This document shows, piece by piece, positions 1 to 7,826 of a stretch of 15,130 bases of DNA. Numbering within the stretch: position 1 is the stretch's first letter; every line of letters starts with the position of its first letter. Location: contig JAAZVJ010000006.1 in the NCBI GenBank assembly GCA_018623675.1, forward strand, positions 1 through 15,130. The letters are read 5' to 3'. The translations under genes and the position numbers were made by a program. A model generated the notes under the pieces. That model was given only the letters and a program-made list of their open reading frames with translations, ran no database searches and had not been told where the DNA came from. Origin of the DNA: Synechococcus sp. HW_metabat.54 (lineage in GTDB: Bacteria; Cyanobacteriota; Cyanobacteriia; PCC-6307; Cyanobiaceae).

Positions 1-205
1 CATGCTGGCGGGTGACACCTCCATCCTTGATGAGCGTGTCCTCAATGGCCTCAAAGAGACCTACAACTCCCTGGGCGTTCCCATCGGCGCAACCGTTCAA
101 GCCATTCAGGCCATGAAGGAAGTCGTGGCCGGCCTTGTTGGTGCCGATGCTGGCAAGGAAATGGGTGTCTACCTCGACTACATCTGCTCTGGCCTCGGCA
201 ACTGA
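1..205 (+). CDS. apcB: Allophycocyanin beta subunit, C-terminal end (partial)
   Basis: Light-harvesting protein of the phycobilisome core: with the alpha subunit it forms the allophycocyanin trimers that pass energy to chlorophyll. Only the last 67 residues are present; the 5' part lies before the window. The visible part is the conserved C-terminal globin-like helix region of ApcB, with stretches such as [20 protein letters not shown], then [11 protein letters not shown] and an end in DYICSGLGN. The Cys near the terminus (in DYICSG) is usual in this family; the chromophore-binding Cys would lie further upstream, outside the window. The gene stops 4 nt before the apcC start, so the two are surely co-transcribed. 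The identification is secure because the beta-type C-terminus is distinctive and apcC follows. Confidence 0.95.
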   Translation, partial: MLAGDTSILDERVLNGLKETYNSLGVPIGATVQAIQAMKEVVAGLVGADAGKEMGVYLDYICSGLGN

Positions 206-209
206 GCCC

Positions 210-410
210 ATGCGGTTGTTCAAAGTCACCGCCTGCATTCCCTCCCCTGAAAAGGTGCGGACGCAGCGCGAATTACAGAACACCTTCTTCACGAAGTGGG
301 TTCCTTACGACAGCTGGTTTGCTGAACAACAGCGAATCCAAAAGCAGGGTGGCCGAATCATCAAAGTCGAGCTCTGCACAGGTGGACGTCAAGTGAACGT
401 CGGCAACTAA
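210..410 (+). CDS. apcC: Phycobilisome core linker ApcC (Lc)
   Basis: Small linker polypeptide of 66 residues that sits in the terminal allophycocyanin trimers of the phycobilisome core and tunes their spectra. The sequence opens MRLFKVTACIPS, carries the family hallmark RTQRELQNTFF (about residues 18-28), then WFAEQQRIQKQGGRIIKVEL, and ends GGRQVNVGN; it is a single CpcD-like domain. Its length matches the usual 66-68 residues. The ATG at 210 was chosen because a longer frame from 135 would lie inside apcB and add 25 unrelated residues. No clear Shine-Dalgarno precedes it; with 4 nt between it and apcB, translational coupling is likely. A strong terminator begins 18 nt after the stop. Confidence 0.96.
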   Translation: MRLFKVTACIPSPEKVRTQRELQNTFFTKWVPYDSWFAEQQRIQKQGGRIIKVELCTGGRQVNVGN

Positions 411-428
411 CACCAACACCATCACCAC

Positions 429-454
429 AAGCCCGGTTTCGACCGGGCTTTTTT
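429..454 (+). terminator. Rho-independent terminator of the apc operon
   Basis: A perfect 9-bp stem (AAGCCCGGT / ACCGGGCTT) closes on a TTCG tetraloop and runs into six T residues (449-454, two of them in the stem). This is the clearest intrinsic terminator in the window. It lies just after apcC and fits the need to stop a very highly expressed phycobilisome transcript before the ftsW-like gene. Confidence 0.93.
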
Positions 455-515
455 ATTGGCTCCCTTGGCAAAAAGGCCATGAGGCGTCTGAATAAGCATT
501 CTCAGTTCAATTTCG

Positions 516-1784
516 TTGTCTCGCAAAAGCGTGAGTCCAAACCGGCGATCCCGAGCACGCACGCGAGGAGGCGACAATCCTGCACGCCCCAGCAAGCCAC
601 CAAAGCCTTTCTGGCAACAGCTTCTGCCCCTCGACTGGTCGTTATGGCCCGCGGAAGCCAGGTTGCTGTTGAGCCTGACGGTGATCTGGAGCTTGGCAGG
701 ACTGCTGGTGCTCGCATCAGCCAGCTGGTGGGTGGCGACTCGCGAGATGGGCGAAGGGGCCTACTACGTCAAACGCCAGGTGATCTGGATGCTTGCCAGC
801 TGGGGACTGCTGGGCACCGCCATCCACACCGACCTACGTCGCTGGATGAAACTTGCCGGCCCGGCCGTCTGGATCGGATGTGTTCTTGTGGCCGCCACCT
901 TGGTGTTTGGAGACCCTGTGAATGGGGCCAGCAGGTGGCTCGTGATCGGCCCGATCCAGATCCAGCCCTCTGAACTGGTAAAACCCTTTGTGGTGCTGCA
1001 GGCTGCCACGTTGTTCTCCCATTGGAAACGCAGTGCTGCTGATCAAAAATTGCTTTGGCTGGCCGTTTTCGGCGGCCTGATCCTGCTCATCCTCAAGCAA
1101 CCCAACCTGAGCACGGCAGCGCTGACAGGCCTGCTGCTGTGGCTGATGGCCTTCTCCGCAGGGTTAAGGCTGAGAACCCTTTTCGGTACAGCGCTGTTGG
1201 GAGCCAGCCTGGGGATCAGCAGCATCATGATCAACGAGTACCAGCGCCTGAGGGTCATTTCCTTTCTCGACCCCTGGCAAGACCCCCAGGGTGATGGCTA
1301 CCAGCTCGTGCAATCGTTGCTGGCGATTGGCTCCGGCGGCCTGTTTGGCCAAGGTTTCGGACTCTCCACCCAAAAACTTCAATATCTGCCGATTCAAAGC
1401 ACCGACTTCATCTTTGCGGTGTATGCCGAAGAGTTTGGCTTTGTGGGCTCTGTGATGTTGCTGGTGTTCCTGATGCTGGTGGCTTACTTAGGCCTCAGGG
1501 TGGCCGTGCGCTGCCGAAGCAATCAATCCCGACTCACCGCCATCGGTTGCTGCACGTTGCTGATCGGGCAATCGATCATGAACCTCGCAGTGGCCTCGGG
1601 CGCAATGCCCACCACAGGCTTGCCCTTACCGATGGTCAGCTACGGGGGAAATTCGCTGCTGTCGAGCCTGCTGGTGGCGGGCTTGCTGATTCGATGTTCG
1701 CTGGAATCAAGCGGCCTCATTGGTGGCCGTCGCCCCCATCGACCACGCCCACAGGATGGGCAACAGCTGGCAACAACTCGATAA
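516..1784 (+). CDS. ftsW: SEDS-family peptidoglycan polymerase, FtsW type
   Basis: Integral membrane glycosyltransferase of the SEDS family, which polymerises glycan strands from lipid II at the septum. The protein has 422 residues. A basic, Pro-rich cytoplasmic tail (1-45) is followed by about ten hydrophobic segments from residue 49 to 393. Hallmarks are GPIQIQPSELVK (145-156), DPWQDPQGDGYQLVQS (252-267), GQGFG (278-282), TDFIFAVYAEEFG (296-308) with Asp297 at the position of the proposed catalytic Asp, and PLPMVSYGGNSLL (370-382). The last motif favours FtsW over RodA. The TTG at 516 is the first usable start after an in-frame stop at 489-491; GTG at 531 is an alternative, and neither has a good ribosome binding site. 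Downstream, the ccdA frame opens within 15 nt, so the genes may share a transcript. FtsW or RodA is certain; the subtype is likely. Confidence 0.9.
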   Translation: MSRKSVSPNRRSRARTRGGDNPARPSKPPKPFWQQLLPLDWSLWPAEARLLLSLTVIWSLAGLLVLASASWWVATREMGEGAYYVKRQVIWMLASWGLLGTAIHTDLRRWMKLAGPAVWIGCVLVAATLVFGDPVNGASRWLVIGPIQIQPSELVKPFVVLQAATLFSHWKRSAADQKLLWLAVFGGLILLILKQPNLSTAALTGLLLWLMAFSAGLRLRTLFGTALLGASLGISSIMINEYQRLRVISFLDPWQDPQGDGYQLVQSLLAIGSGGLFGQGFGLSTQKLQYLPIQSTDFIFAVYAEEFGFVGSVMLLVFLMLVAYLGLRVAVRCRSNQSRLTAIGCCTLLIGQSIMNLAVASGAMPTTGLPLPMVSYGGNSLLSSLLVAGLLIRCSLESSGLIGGRRPHRPRPQDGQQLATTR

Positions 1785-1936
1785 GGTGAATGCCCTGAAA
1801 GATCCCGGATTTACCGGCTGGGGCCATCACCGCTTCTCCCCTGGCATTCGTTGTTCCAGATCTGGCCGATCTGGCCCAGAGCAGTGAACAACTTCTGCAG
1901 CATGCGCTGAATCAGCCAGGACTCCTCACGGTTGGG

Positions 1937-2560
1937 TTGGTCTTTCTTGGAGGAGCCCTGACCAGCCTGGGACCTTGTTCACTGTCGTTGTTACCGGTGA
2001 CCCTGGCCTATCTGGCCGGATTTGAAGCGAAACAAGCTCCATGGCAACGGAGCCTGCTGTTCTGTTCAGGCATCGTTGGGGCCTTGGTCATCCTGGGCAG
2101 CCTCAGTGGCCTTGTGGGGCGGATCTACGGCCAGGTGCCCGATGTGGTTCCCAGCCTGGTGGCCCTGCTGGCTGTGGTGATGGGCTTGAACTTGCTGGGG
2201 CTGATTCGCATTCCCCTGCCCTCCGGCCCAGATCCTGTGCGTTGGACCGAACGGGTCCCGGCGCCGCTGGCTCCAATTGCTGCTGGACTGGCCTTTGGCT
2301 TGGCAGCCTCTCCCTGCACCACGCCGGTATTAGCGGTTTTGCTGGGATGGATTGCCACCAGTGGGCAACCGGTCGTAGGCGTTCTGCTGCTGACCAGCTT
2401 TGGCATCGGTCAAGTGCTGCCCTTGCTGATTGCTGGCAGTGCGGCCGCCAGCGTTCCCAAGTTGCTCGCCCTCCGGCCGATCGGACGCTGGGTGCCACCG
2501 ATCAGCGGCGTCGTGCTGGTTTGCACTGGCATGCTCACCCTTCTGGCCCGCTGGACCTGA
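1937..2560 (+). CDS. ccdA: Cytochrome c biogenesis protein CcdA
   Basis: Membrane thiol-disulphide transporter of the DsbD/CcdA family, which moves reducing power across the thylakoid or plasma membrane to keep apocytochrome haem-binding cysteines reduced (system II). From the TTG at 1937 it has 207 residues with about six membrane spans. The two redox Pro-Cys sites are visible: [11 protein letters not shown] (Cys14) and [12 protein letters not shown] (Cys127). The frame is open further upstream to 1799 and encodes a plausible leader (for example DLADLAQSSEQLLQHALNQP), but has no ATG, GTG or TTG there. The only upstream in-frame ATG (1790) is followed two codons later by TGA. The true N-terminus may therefore begin upstream at a rare start such as CTG 1841; TTG 1937 is the conservative choice. 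ccs1 begins 8 nt after the stop. Confidence 0.88.
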   Translation: MVFLGGALTSLGPCSLSLLPVTLAYLAGFEAKQAPWQRSLLFCSGIVGALVILGSLSGLVGRIYGQVPDVVPSLVALLAVVMGLNLLGLIRIPLPSGPDPVRWTERVPAPLAPIAAGLAFGLAASPCTTPVLAVLLGWIATSGQPVVGVLLLTSFGIGQVLPLLIAGSAAASVPKLLALRPIGRWVPPISGVVLVCTGMLTLLARWT

Positions 2561-2568
2561 TCGCCTCC

Positions 2569-3864
2569 ATGCCCTTGCTTCGTCGCCTGGCTGCACTGCT
2601 CTCCGATCTGCGGCTCGCCATCGTGCTGCTGCTCTTGATCGCCATCGCCAGTGCCATTGGCACGATCCTTCCCCAGGGCGAAGAGCGGTCGCTTTACCTG
2701 GAGCGCTTCAATGCCGACCCCTGGCTTGGCTTGGTCAATGGCGACCGGATGCTGCAACTGCAGCTCGATCAGGTGTATTCCAGTGGGTGGTTTTTAGCGC
2801 TACTCGCCTGGCTGGGCCTCGCCTTGATCCTCTGCAGCTGGCGCCGGCAATGGCCGGCCCTCCAGGCAGCACTGCGTTGGATCGATTACCGCGAGCCCCG
2901 TCAACTCAGCAAGCTGGTGCTTGCTGAGACAGTGGCAAGCAAAGATCCTGAACAAGGGCTTGAAGCTCTAGCCGGAAGCTTGCGCAGTCAGGGATGGGAG
3001 GTGCAAGCCAAAGCAGGCCGCCTGGCAGCACGCCGAGGGGTGGTGGGACGCGTCGGGCCTCTTTTGGTGCACACCGGACTTGTGCTCCTGATGGTGGGGG
3101 CAGCCTGGGGTGCCCTGGCGGGCAATCGCCTGGAGCGTTTTCTCGCACCAGGACGCAGCATCGACCTCCTCGATCGGAGTGGAAACAGCCAGCTGACCCT
3201 CACCCTGGATCGTTTTTCCATCGAACGCGACCCTGCGGGCCGCACCGAACAATTCCGATCCCAACTGCTCCTGCAACCTCCCGGTGAAGCGAAGGCGCTG
3301 GAGGAGGAGATCAGTGTCAACCACCCACTGCGGTACCGCGGGATGACGGTGTACCAGGCCGATTGGTCCCTGGCCACCATCACCGTGCAACTCGGGAAAA
3401 GCCCCTATCTCCAACTGCCACTGCAAACCTTCCCCGAACTGGGGGATCAACTCTGGGGTCTGGTCCTGCCAACTCGTCCTGATGGCACAGAACCTGTACT
3501 CCTCACCACCACCAGCGAAGCCGGCCCCGTTCAGGTGTTTGGCGAGGGCGGTGACTTGATCACCAACCTGCGCCCTGGAGGGGCTGCTGCAGACGTCAAT
3601 GGCCTGCCGCTCCGAGTCGTTGATGTGATGCCCGCCAGCGGCCTGCTACTGAAACGCGATCCAGGCGTTCCCCTGGTTTACCTGGGCTTTGCCATCACCC
3701 TGCTTGGGGGAGGGCTCAGCCTGATTGCAACCCGACAACTCTGGGCAGTCGGAGACTCCCAACACGGGAAACTGCATGTTGCCGGGCTTTGCAACCGCAA
3801 CCTCAGTGGCTTTGCTCAGGAATTCCCAGCTCTGCTCAACAAGGCTGGCGCGTTCCATGGGTGA
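2569..3864 (+). CDS. ccs1: System II cytochrome c maturation protein Ccs1 (ResB family)
   Basis: One half of the haem delivery and ligation complex of system II cytochrome c maturation (the partner is CcsA); it works with CcdA to build cytochrome f and cytochrome c6. The protein has 431 residues. Three N-terminal membrane spans lie at about 14-33, 73-90 and 163-183, the last holding the conserved His168 ([10 protein letters not shown]). A large lumenal domain (about 190-365) contains the family motif VYQADWSL (261-268), and a final span follows at about 368-388. ATG 2569 was chosen: it is 8 nt after the ccdA stop and starts directly before the first span, while the open frame upstream only shadows ccdA. 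ccdA and ccs1 form a functional pair and almost surely one operon. The last 29 bp overlap the 3' end of queF on the other strand. Confidence 0.93.
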   Translation: MPLLRRLAALLSDLRLAIVLLLLIAIASAIGTILPQGEERSLYLERFNADPWLGLVNGDRMLQLQLDQVYSSGWFLALLAWLGLALILCSWRRQWPALQAALRWIDYREPRQLSKLVLAETVASKDPEQGLEALAGSLRSQGWEVQAKAGRLAARRGVVGRVGPLLVHTGLVLLMVGAAWGALAGNRLERFLAPGRSIDLLDRSGNSQLTLTLDRFSIERDPAGRTEQFRSQLLLQPPGEAKALEEEISVNHPLRYRGMTVYQADWSLATITVQLGKSPYLQLPLQTFPELGDQLWGLVLPTRPDGTEPVLLTTTSEAGPVQVFGEGGDLITNLRPGGAAADVNGLPLRVVDVMPASGLLLKRDPGVPLVYLGFAITLLGGGLSLIATRQLWAVGDSQHGKLHVAGLCNRNLSGFAQEFPALLNKAGAFHG

Positions 3865-4246
3865 CGCGAACCACAGTGTGCACATTGCCGCGCGGGTTGA
3901 AATCAGCCTCTAGCTGCATCCACTGGGGATCACAGGCCGCGACCAAATCATCCAGGATTCGATTCGCCACCTCTTCATGGGAGATGGTGCGGTTGCGATA
4001 GCTGTTCACGTAGAGCTTGATCGCTTTGAGTTCCACCACCCGCGGACCCGGCTGATAGAGGACCCGCAGCACAGCGAAGTCGGGGTAGCCGGAGAAGGGG
4101 CAAAGGCAGGTGAATTCCGGCAGCTCAATCGACACCTCATAGGGCCGACCCGGACGGGGATTGTCGAAGCAAATCAGCTCAGCATCAGCGATGGCCCGTT
4201 CCCCGTAGAGGGGCGTACGGGTGGCGTCGGAGGCGGCTTGACTCAA
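3836..4246 (-). CDS. queF: NADPH-dependent preQ0 reductase QueF
   Basis: Reduces the nitrile of 7-cyano-7-deazaguanine (preQ0) to the amine preQ1 using NADPH, a step in making the queuosine of tRNA. The protein has 136 residues, a single T-fold domain of the short, unimodular QueF type. [20 protein letters not shown] (41-60) carries the nucleophilic Cys49 and the acidic Asp56. [20 protein letters not shown] (72-91) is the NADPH-binding QueF signature. The C-terminus ([19 protein letters not shown]) is typical of cyanobacterial members. The start is TTG at 4246; no in-frame ATG or GTG lies nearby, and the first residues are poorly conserved in this family, so the exact start is uncertain. The gene runs convergent to ccs1 with a 29-bp overlap and has no partner from its pathway here. 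Confidence 0.94.
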   Translation of the reverse strand: MSQAASDATRTPLYGERAIADAELICFDNPRPGRPYEVSIELPEFTCLCPFSGYPDFAVLRVLYQPGPRVVELKAIKLYVNSYRNRTISHEEVANRILDDLVAACDPQWMQLEADFNPRGNVHTVVRVTHGTRQPC

Positions 4247-4515
4247 GAGTTTTGAACGCTTTTTTGAACCCTACGACCGAGACACCGCCGATCGCGGCAC
4301 AATTCTTTAGAAAATTTTCCAGCCCTATCGCCAATACTGTTCACCATGAACAGCGAATATCAGGTAGGAATGTGTCGAAGGACAAAACGTTGAGCTCAGT
4401 CGACCAACAGCGCCGACCTCCCAGCCGGAAGTAGCCCATCCGCAAGGCGAAGCAACGCTCCTTCCATCGAAGCGGTCCCGAACACCGGGAATGATTCATC
4501 CCTTCGAAGCCCACC
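4247..4515. other. Intergenic region between divergent queF and the DUF4278 gene
   Basis: About 270 bp that must hold the promoters of two divergent genes. An AT-rich patch (about 4298-4320, with AATTCTTTAGAAAATTTTCC) is the most promoter-like part, but I see no clear pair of -35 and -10 boxes. Close to the right-hand gene lies a short hairpin (TCCCG 4476-4480 with CGGGA 4486-4490). The heptamer TCGAAGC occurs at 4468-4474 and again at 4504-4510. A 60-codon open frame at 4252-4434 has no homologue I recognise and a composition unlike its neighbours, so I do not call it. Confidence 0.5.
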
Positions 4516-4734
4516 ATGACCACCCAACAACGCACCTATCGCGGGGTCAGCTATGCCCCCCGCCAACTGGACCAAGCCGGCGGAGCGCCAGTGGACCACA
4601 CCTACCGAGGCCTCCACTACTCAGCCCCCCTCCACCAAGAGGGAACGGTTCCCAATGAAACCGTGGAGCTGCACTATCGCGGCAGTGTTTACCGCCACCG
4701 CCAACAGGAAGCCCAACGCCAGGTGAATCAGTAA
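4516..4734 (+). CDS. Small DUF4278 protein with three YRG repeats
   Basis: A 72-residue, soluble, strongly polar protein. I recognise it as a DUF4278-type protein, a small family found mostly in cyanobacteria with no established function. Three copies of the motif Y-R-G-x-x-Y are spaced along it: YRGVSY (8-13), YRGLHY (30-35) and YRGSVY (54-59), separated by 16 and 18 residues. The tail is basic and Gln-rich (HRQQEAQRQVNQ). There is no signal peptide or membrane segment. The ATG at 4516 places the first repeat right at the N-terminus, as usual for such proteins; no good ribosome binding site precedes it. It lies alone, 182 bp before glnB on the same strand, so a shared transcript is possible but unproven. 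Confidence 0.8.
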   Translation: MTTQQRTYRGVSYAPRQLDQAGGAPVDHTYRGLHYSAPLHQEGTVPNETVELHYRGSVYRHRQQEAQRQVNQ

Positions 4735-4811
4735 AGACGCGAATCAACCAATCGGTAACGGACCACACAATCGCCCCCCGATGCTTGAACCGTAATGGCG
4801 ATAGCTGAAGG

Positions 4812-4837
4812 GGGCATTGTTCATGCCCAACAATCCC
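4812..4837 (+). repeat. Two nested, mutually exclusive hairpins upstream of glnB
   Basis: GGGCAT (4812-4817) pairs with ATGCCC (4823-4828) around a 5-nt loop. The overlapping ATTGTT (4816-4821) pairs with AACAAT (4829-4834), and this second stem can be extended by GGG (4812-4814) with CCC (4835-4837) around a bulged C. Only one can form at a time. There is no T-run, so it is not a standard terminator. It lies 79 nt before the glnB start and could be leader structure or chance. Confidence 0.4.
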
Positions 4838-4907
4838 TGCAACAGCTCATGGCAGGCCTACCGAAACCTGGCCATTTCTGACACACTTTCACCACCATCC
4901 AACTTGA

Positions 4908-5255
<348 letters not shown>

Positions 5256-5264
5256 GCTTCAGCC

Positions 5265-6125
5265 TCAGTTCTTCGTCACGAGGGTGGCTTCAACCACTCT
5301 CGTGACATCGTCATCCGTCAAGAGCGTCACGGGCTGCCCTGCGTTACCACCTGCACCCCAGGTCGCATCAGGGCAGCTGTCTCTCAACCAGAGCAGATAC
5401 TCGTGGTTACCGGCAGGGCCGGTAATCGGTGAACCAACCACTCCGTAGGCCCCCCAACCGAGGCCAGAGGCTGCCTGCACAACGCCTCGCAGAGCATCCC
5501 GATGGGCAGCAGGATCGCGAACCACACCGCCCTTGCCCACACGCTCGCGACCGACTTCAAACTGCGGCTTCACCAGCAGCAGAGCTTCTTGCGACGTGTT
5601 GGCGAGAAGCCCCTTGATCGCTGGCATCACGAGTGCGAGGGAAATGAATGACACATCCGCCACCGCCAGATCAGGGCGCGGATCATCCTCTGCATAAAGC
5701 TCCTCAGCCGTCAGTCGGCGCAGATTGGTGCGCTCTCTCAGCACAACCCTGGGATCAGTGCGCAAGCTCCACGCGGTCTGGCCGTACCCCACATCAATGC
5801 CGTAAACCCGGCGCGCGCCGTGCTGCAACAGGCAGTCGGTGAAACCACCAGTGGAGATACCGCCGTCGAGGCACACACGACCCTCCACCTGAATTGGGAA
5901 AGCCTGCAAGGCACCCAGAAGCTTCTCCCCTCCACGCGAGACAAACCGGGGTGGCTGTTCAACGCTCACCACGAGATCGAACGCCACCTGCTGTCCGGGC
6001 TTGTCGAGCACCTGACCATGACCATCCCGCACCTTGCCAGCCCGAATCAGCTGCTGAGCCTGCTGACGGGTCGGCACCAGGCCGAGCGTCAGCAAATGCT
6101 GGTCCAAGCGGGTCTTCTGTGCCAT
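5265..6125 (-). CDS. tlyA: TlyA family rRNA methyltransferase (S4 plus FtsJ-like domains)
   Basis: Predicted SAM-dependent 2'-O-methyltransferase acting on rRNA; the family was first named haemolysin A but is an RNA methylase in characterised members. The protein has 286 residues. An N-terminal S4 RNA-binding domain lies at about 5-50, then the linker motif SRGGEKL (63-69), and an FtsJ-like Rossmann domain. The SAM-binding loop is LDGGISTGGF (86-95), followed by GIDVGYGQ (109-116), ADVSFISL (156-163) and KPQFEVG (186-192). ATG 6125 gives the typical MAQKTRLDQHLL start; a longer frame from 6194 would add 23 residues unlike the family. The gene is divergent from the small gene at 6224 and convergent with glnB. 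Its last codons form a 13-bp hairpin. Confidence 0.93.
   Translation of the reverse strand: MAQKTRLDQHLLTLGLVPTRQQAQQLIRAGKVRDGHGQVLDKPGQQVAFDLVVSVEQPPRFVSRGGEKLLGALQAFPIQVEGRVCLDGGISTGGFTDCLLQHGARRVYGIDVGYGQTAWSLRTDPRVVLRERTNLRRLTAEELYAEDDPRPDLAVADVSFISLALVMPAIKGLLANTSQEALLLVKPQFEVGRERVGKGGVVRDPAAHRDALRGVVQAASGLGWGAYGVVGSPITGPAGNHEYLLWLRDSCPDATWGAGGNAGQPVTLLTDDDVTRVVEATLVTKN
5275..5306. repeat. 13-bp hairpin inside the 3' end of tlyA, at the glnB border
   Basis: GTCACGAG (5275-5282) pairs perfectly with CTCGTGAC (5299-5306). Inside this, a G/T wobble (5283/5298) and GTGG (5284-5287) with CCAC (5294-5297) extend the stem to 13 pairs around the 6-nt loop CTTCAA. It sits 20 nt after the glnB stop and within the final codons of tlyA (VTRVVEATLVTK). 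No T-run follows on either strand, so it is not a classical terminator, but it could stabilise or end either convergent transcript. Confidence 0.6.
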
Positions 6126-6223
6126 TTCGTCATGAAAGCAGAGAAGAAAACCGAACAAATCCAGGTGGTCAGGCGAGAGACCCCAAGACCCCAAGGAAGA
6201 TCAATCCAACCGAGCCTTTGGCC

Positions 6224-6487
6224 GTGTCAGTCAGTCAGTCCCCCCGCAGCCATCGTCCTGCACGAAATCAGGCGGAACAGGCGCGTCATCCGCTGACGAG
6301 CGAATCAGGGCAGAAGGTGTTCGAGCTACTGCCGCCGGGCAGCTTCGCCACCCTCGACAACCACCCCTCCGATCTACCTCCTTTTCAAGTGATCCATTGC
6401 CGCGGTGGCCGCTGCCTGGTTCGTCAGCAGGCCTGGGGCAAGCATGTGCAGTGGGAAGTGGAGCATCAGCGTCTCCATTCCGCCTGA
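6224..6487 (+). CDS. Small hypothetical protein upstream of purB
   Basis: I do not recognise a characterised family. From GTG 6224 it would have 87 residues: a low-complexity, Ser/Arg/Gln-rich N-terminus (1-31) and a compact C-terminal part (about 32-87) that looks like a real small domain. That part holds VFELLPPGSFATLD, then FQVIHCRGGRCLVRQQAWGK and HVQWEVEHQRLHSA, a pattern of beta strands with basic and aromatic residues. TTG 6218 and GTG 6317 (giving 56 residues and only the compact part) are other possible starts; no ATG exists in frame nearby. The frame is open far upstream, but that part only shadows tlyA. The gene lies 43 bp before purB on the same strand and may be co-transcribed with it. 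A GTCA tetranucleotide run lies at its 5' end. Confidence 0.6.
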   Translation: MSVSQSPRSHRPARNQAEQARHPLTSESGQKVFELLPPGSFATLDNHPSDLPPFQVIHCRGGRCLVRQQAWGKHVQWEVEHQRLHSA

Positions 6488-6530
6488 AGGCTGGGCCATA
6501 CATTGGTGAGGTCGTTGCCACGCGCTGGCC

Positions 6531-7826
6531 TTGATCGAGAGATACACCCTGCCCGAGATGGGCGAGCTCTGGACTGACAGAGCCAAATATCAAAGCTGGC
6601 TCGATGTGGAAGTCGCAGCCTGCGAAGCCAACTGCAGTCTCGGCCGCGTGCCCGAGGCCGCCATGGAAGACATCCGCACCAAAGCGGCGTTCGAACCCGA
6701 GCGCATCCTCGAGATCGAGGCAGAAGTGCGTCACGACGTGATCGCCTTCCTCACGAACGTGAATGAGCACGTTGGCGATGCCGGCAGGTTCATCCACGTG
6801 GGCATGACCAGCAGCGATGTGCTGGACACGGGCATCGCCCTCCAGCTGAAGGCCTCCGTTGCCCTGCTGCGGAAAGAACTGGCCGCCCTTGACGGGGCCA
6901 TCGCCACGCTGGCCGCCGAACACAAGGCCACAGTGATGATTGGCCGTTCCCATGCCATCCACGGGGAACCGATCACCTTTGGCTTCAAGCTGGCTGGTTG
7001 GCTGGCGGAAACCCGTCGAAACGCCGAACGGCTTGAGCGCCTGGAGAAGGATGTGGCCGTTGGCCAGATCAGTGGCGCCATGGGCACTTACGCCAACACC
7101 GACCCCGAAGTCGAGCGACTCACCTGTGAGCGCCTGGGACTGACGCCCGACACCGCCAGCACCCAGGTGATCTCCCGCGATCGCCACGCGGATTACGTTC
7201 AGACCCTGGCCCTGGTTGGGGCCTCCCTGGATCGCTTCGCCACCGAAATCCGCAACCTGCAACGCACCGACGTGCTCGAGGTGGAGGAAAGCTTCGCCAA
7301 GGGCCAGAAGGGCAGCTCAGCCATGCCCCACAAGCGCAACCCGATCCGCAGTGAGCGCATCAGTGGTCTGGCACGAGTGCTGCGCAGCTATGTGGTGGCA
7401 GCCCTGGAAAACGTTGCCCTCTGGCACGAGCGCGACATCAGCCACAGCTCCACGGAGCGGATGATGCTTCCAGACTGCTCGGTCACCCTCCACTTCATGC
7501 TGCGAGAAATGACCGCGGTGGTTGCAGGCCTCGGGGTCTACCCCGACAACATGCGCCGCAACATGAATGTGTACGGCGGGGTGGTGTTCAGCCAACGGGT
7601 GCTGCTCGGACTGGTGGATGCCGGCATGAGCCGGGAAGATGCCTATCGCGTGGTGCAGCGCAATGCCCACACGGCGTGGAACACCGATGGTGGCGATTTC
7701 CGCGCCAATTTGGCGGCCGATCCCGAGGTCACCAGCAAGCTCAACGCCGAGCAATTGGCCGCGTGCTTCAGCACTGATCTCCACCAAGCCAATCTCGGTG
7801 TGATCTGGGATCGCCTTGGTCTCTGA
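6531..7826 (+). CDS. purB: Adenylosuccinate lyase
   Basis: Catalyses two fumarate-releasing steps of purine synthesis: SAICAR to AICAR, and adenylosuccinate to AMP. The protein has 431 residues, the usual size of the short bacterial PurB, and is a homotetramer of the aspartase/fumarase superfamily. Key residues match the Bacillus numbering: His68 (EVRHDV), His89 (FIHVGMTSSD, 87-96) and His141 (GRSHAIHGEP, 138-147). The superfamily signature is SSAMPHKRNP (262-271), on the loop that closes over the substrate. The start is TTG 6531, which yields the canonical MIERYTLPEMGELW; no ATG fits. The fumarate it releases can be used by the product of fumC, the next full gene. A strong inverted repeat lies 48 nt after the stop. 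Confidence 0.97.
   Translation: MIERYTLPEMGELWTDRAKYQSWLDVEVAACEANCSLGRVPEAAMEDIRTKAAFEPERILEIEAEVRHDVIAFLTNVNEHVGDAGRFIHVGMTSSDVLDTGIALQLKASVALLRKELAALDGAIATLAAEHKATVMIGRSHAIHGEPITFGFKLAGWLAETRRNAERLERLEKDVAVGQISGAMGTYANTDPEVERLTCERLGLTPDTASTQVISRDRHADYVQTLALVGASLDRFATEIRNLQRTDVLEVEESFAKGQKGSSAMPHKRNPIRSERISGLARVLRSYVVAALENVALWHERDISHSSTERMMLPDCSVTLHFMLREMTAVVAGLGVYPDNMRRNMNVYGGVVFSQRVLLGLVDAGMSREDAYRVVQRNAHTAWNTDGGDFRANLAADPEVTSKLNAEQLAACFSTDLHQANLGVIWDRLGL

Noticed and set aside
4252..4434. A 60-codon open frame between queF and the DUF4278 gene
   Set aside because: No family resemblance and no ribosome binding site; it sits where two divergent promoters are expected.
4754..4767. Possible NtcA site before glnB (GTA-N8-CAC)
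   Set aside because: The right half is CAC rather than TAC and no -10 box is suitably placed, so it falls short of GTA-N8-TAC.
4795..4881. A 28-codon frame (MAIAEGGIVHAQQ...) upstream of glnB
   Set aside because: It looks mildly protein-like but is very short, lacks a binding site and covers a hairpin; kept only as part of the leader finding.
7177..7184. HIP1 octamer GCGATCGC
   Set aside because: A single copy by eye, about what chance gives at this GC content; not a repeat feature here.
6231..7262. A 343-codon open frame on the minus strand
   Set aside because: It lies antisense to purB and the small upstream gene; its Gly/His/Gln-rich composition is a mirror of purB codons and matches no family.
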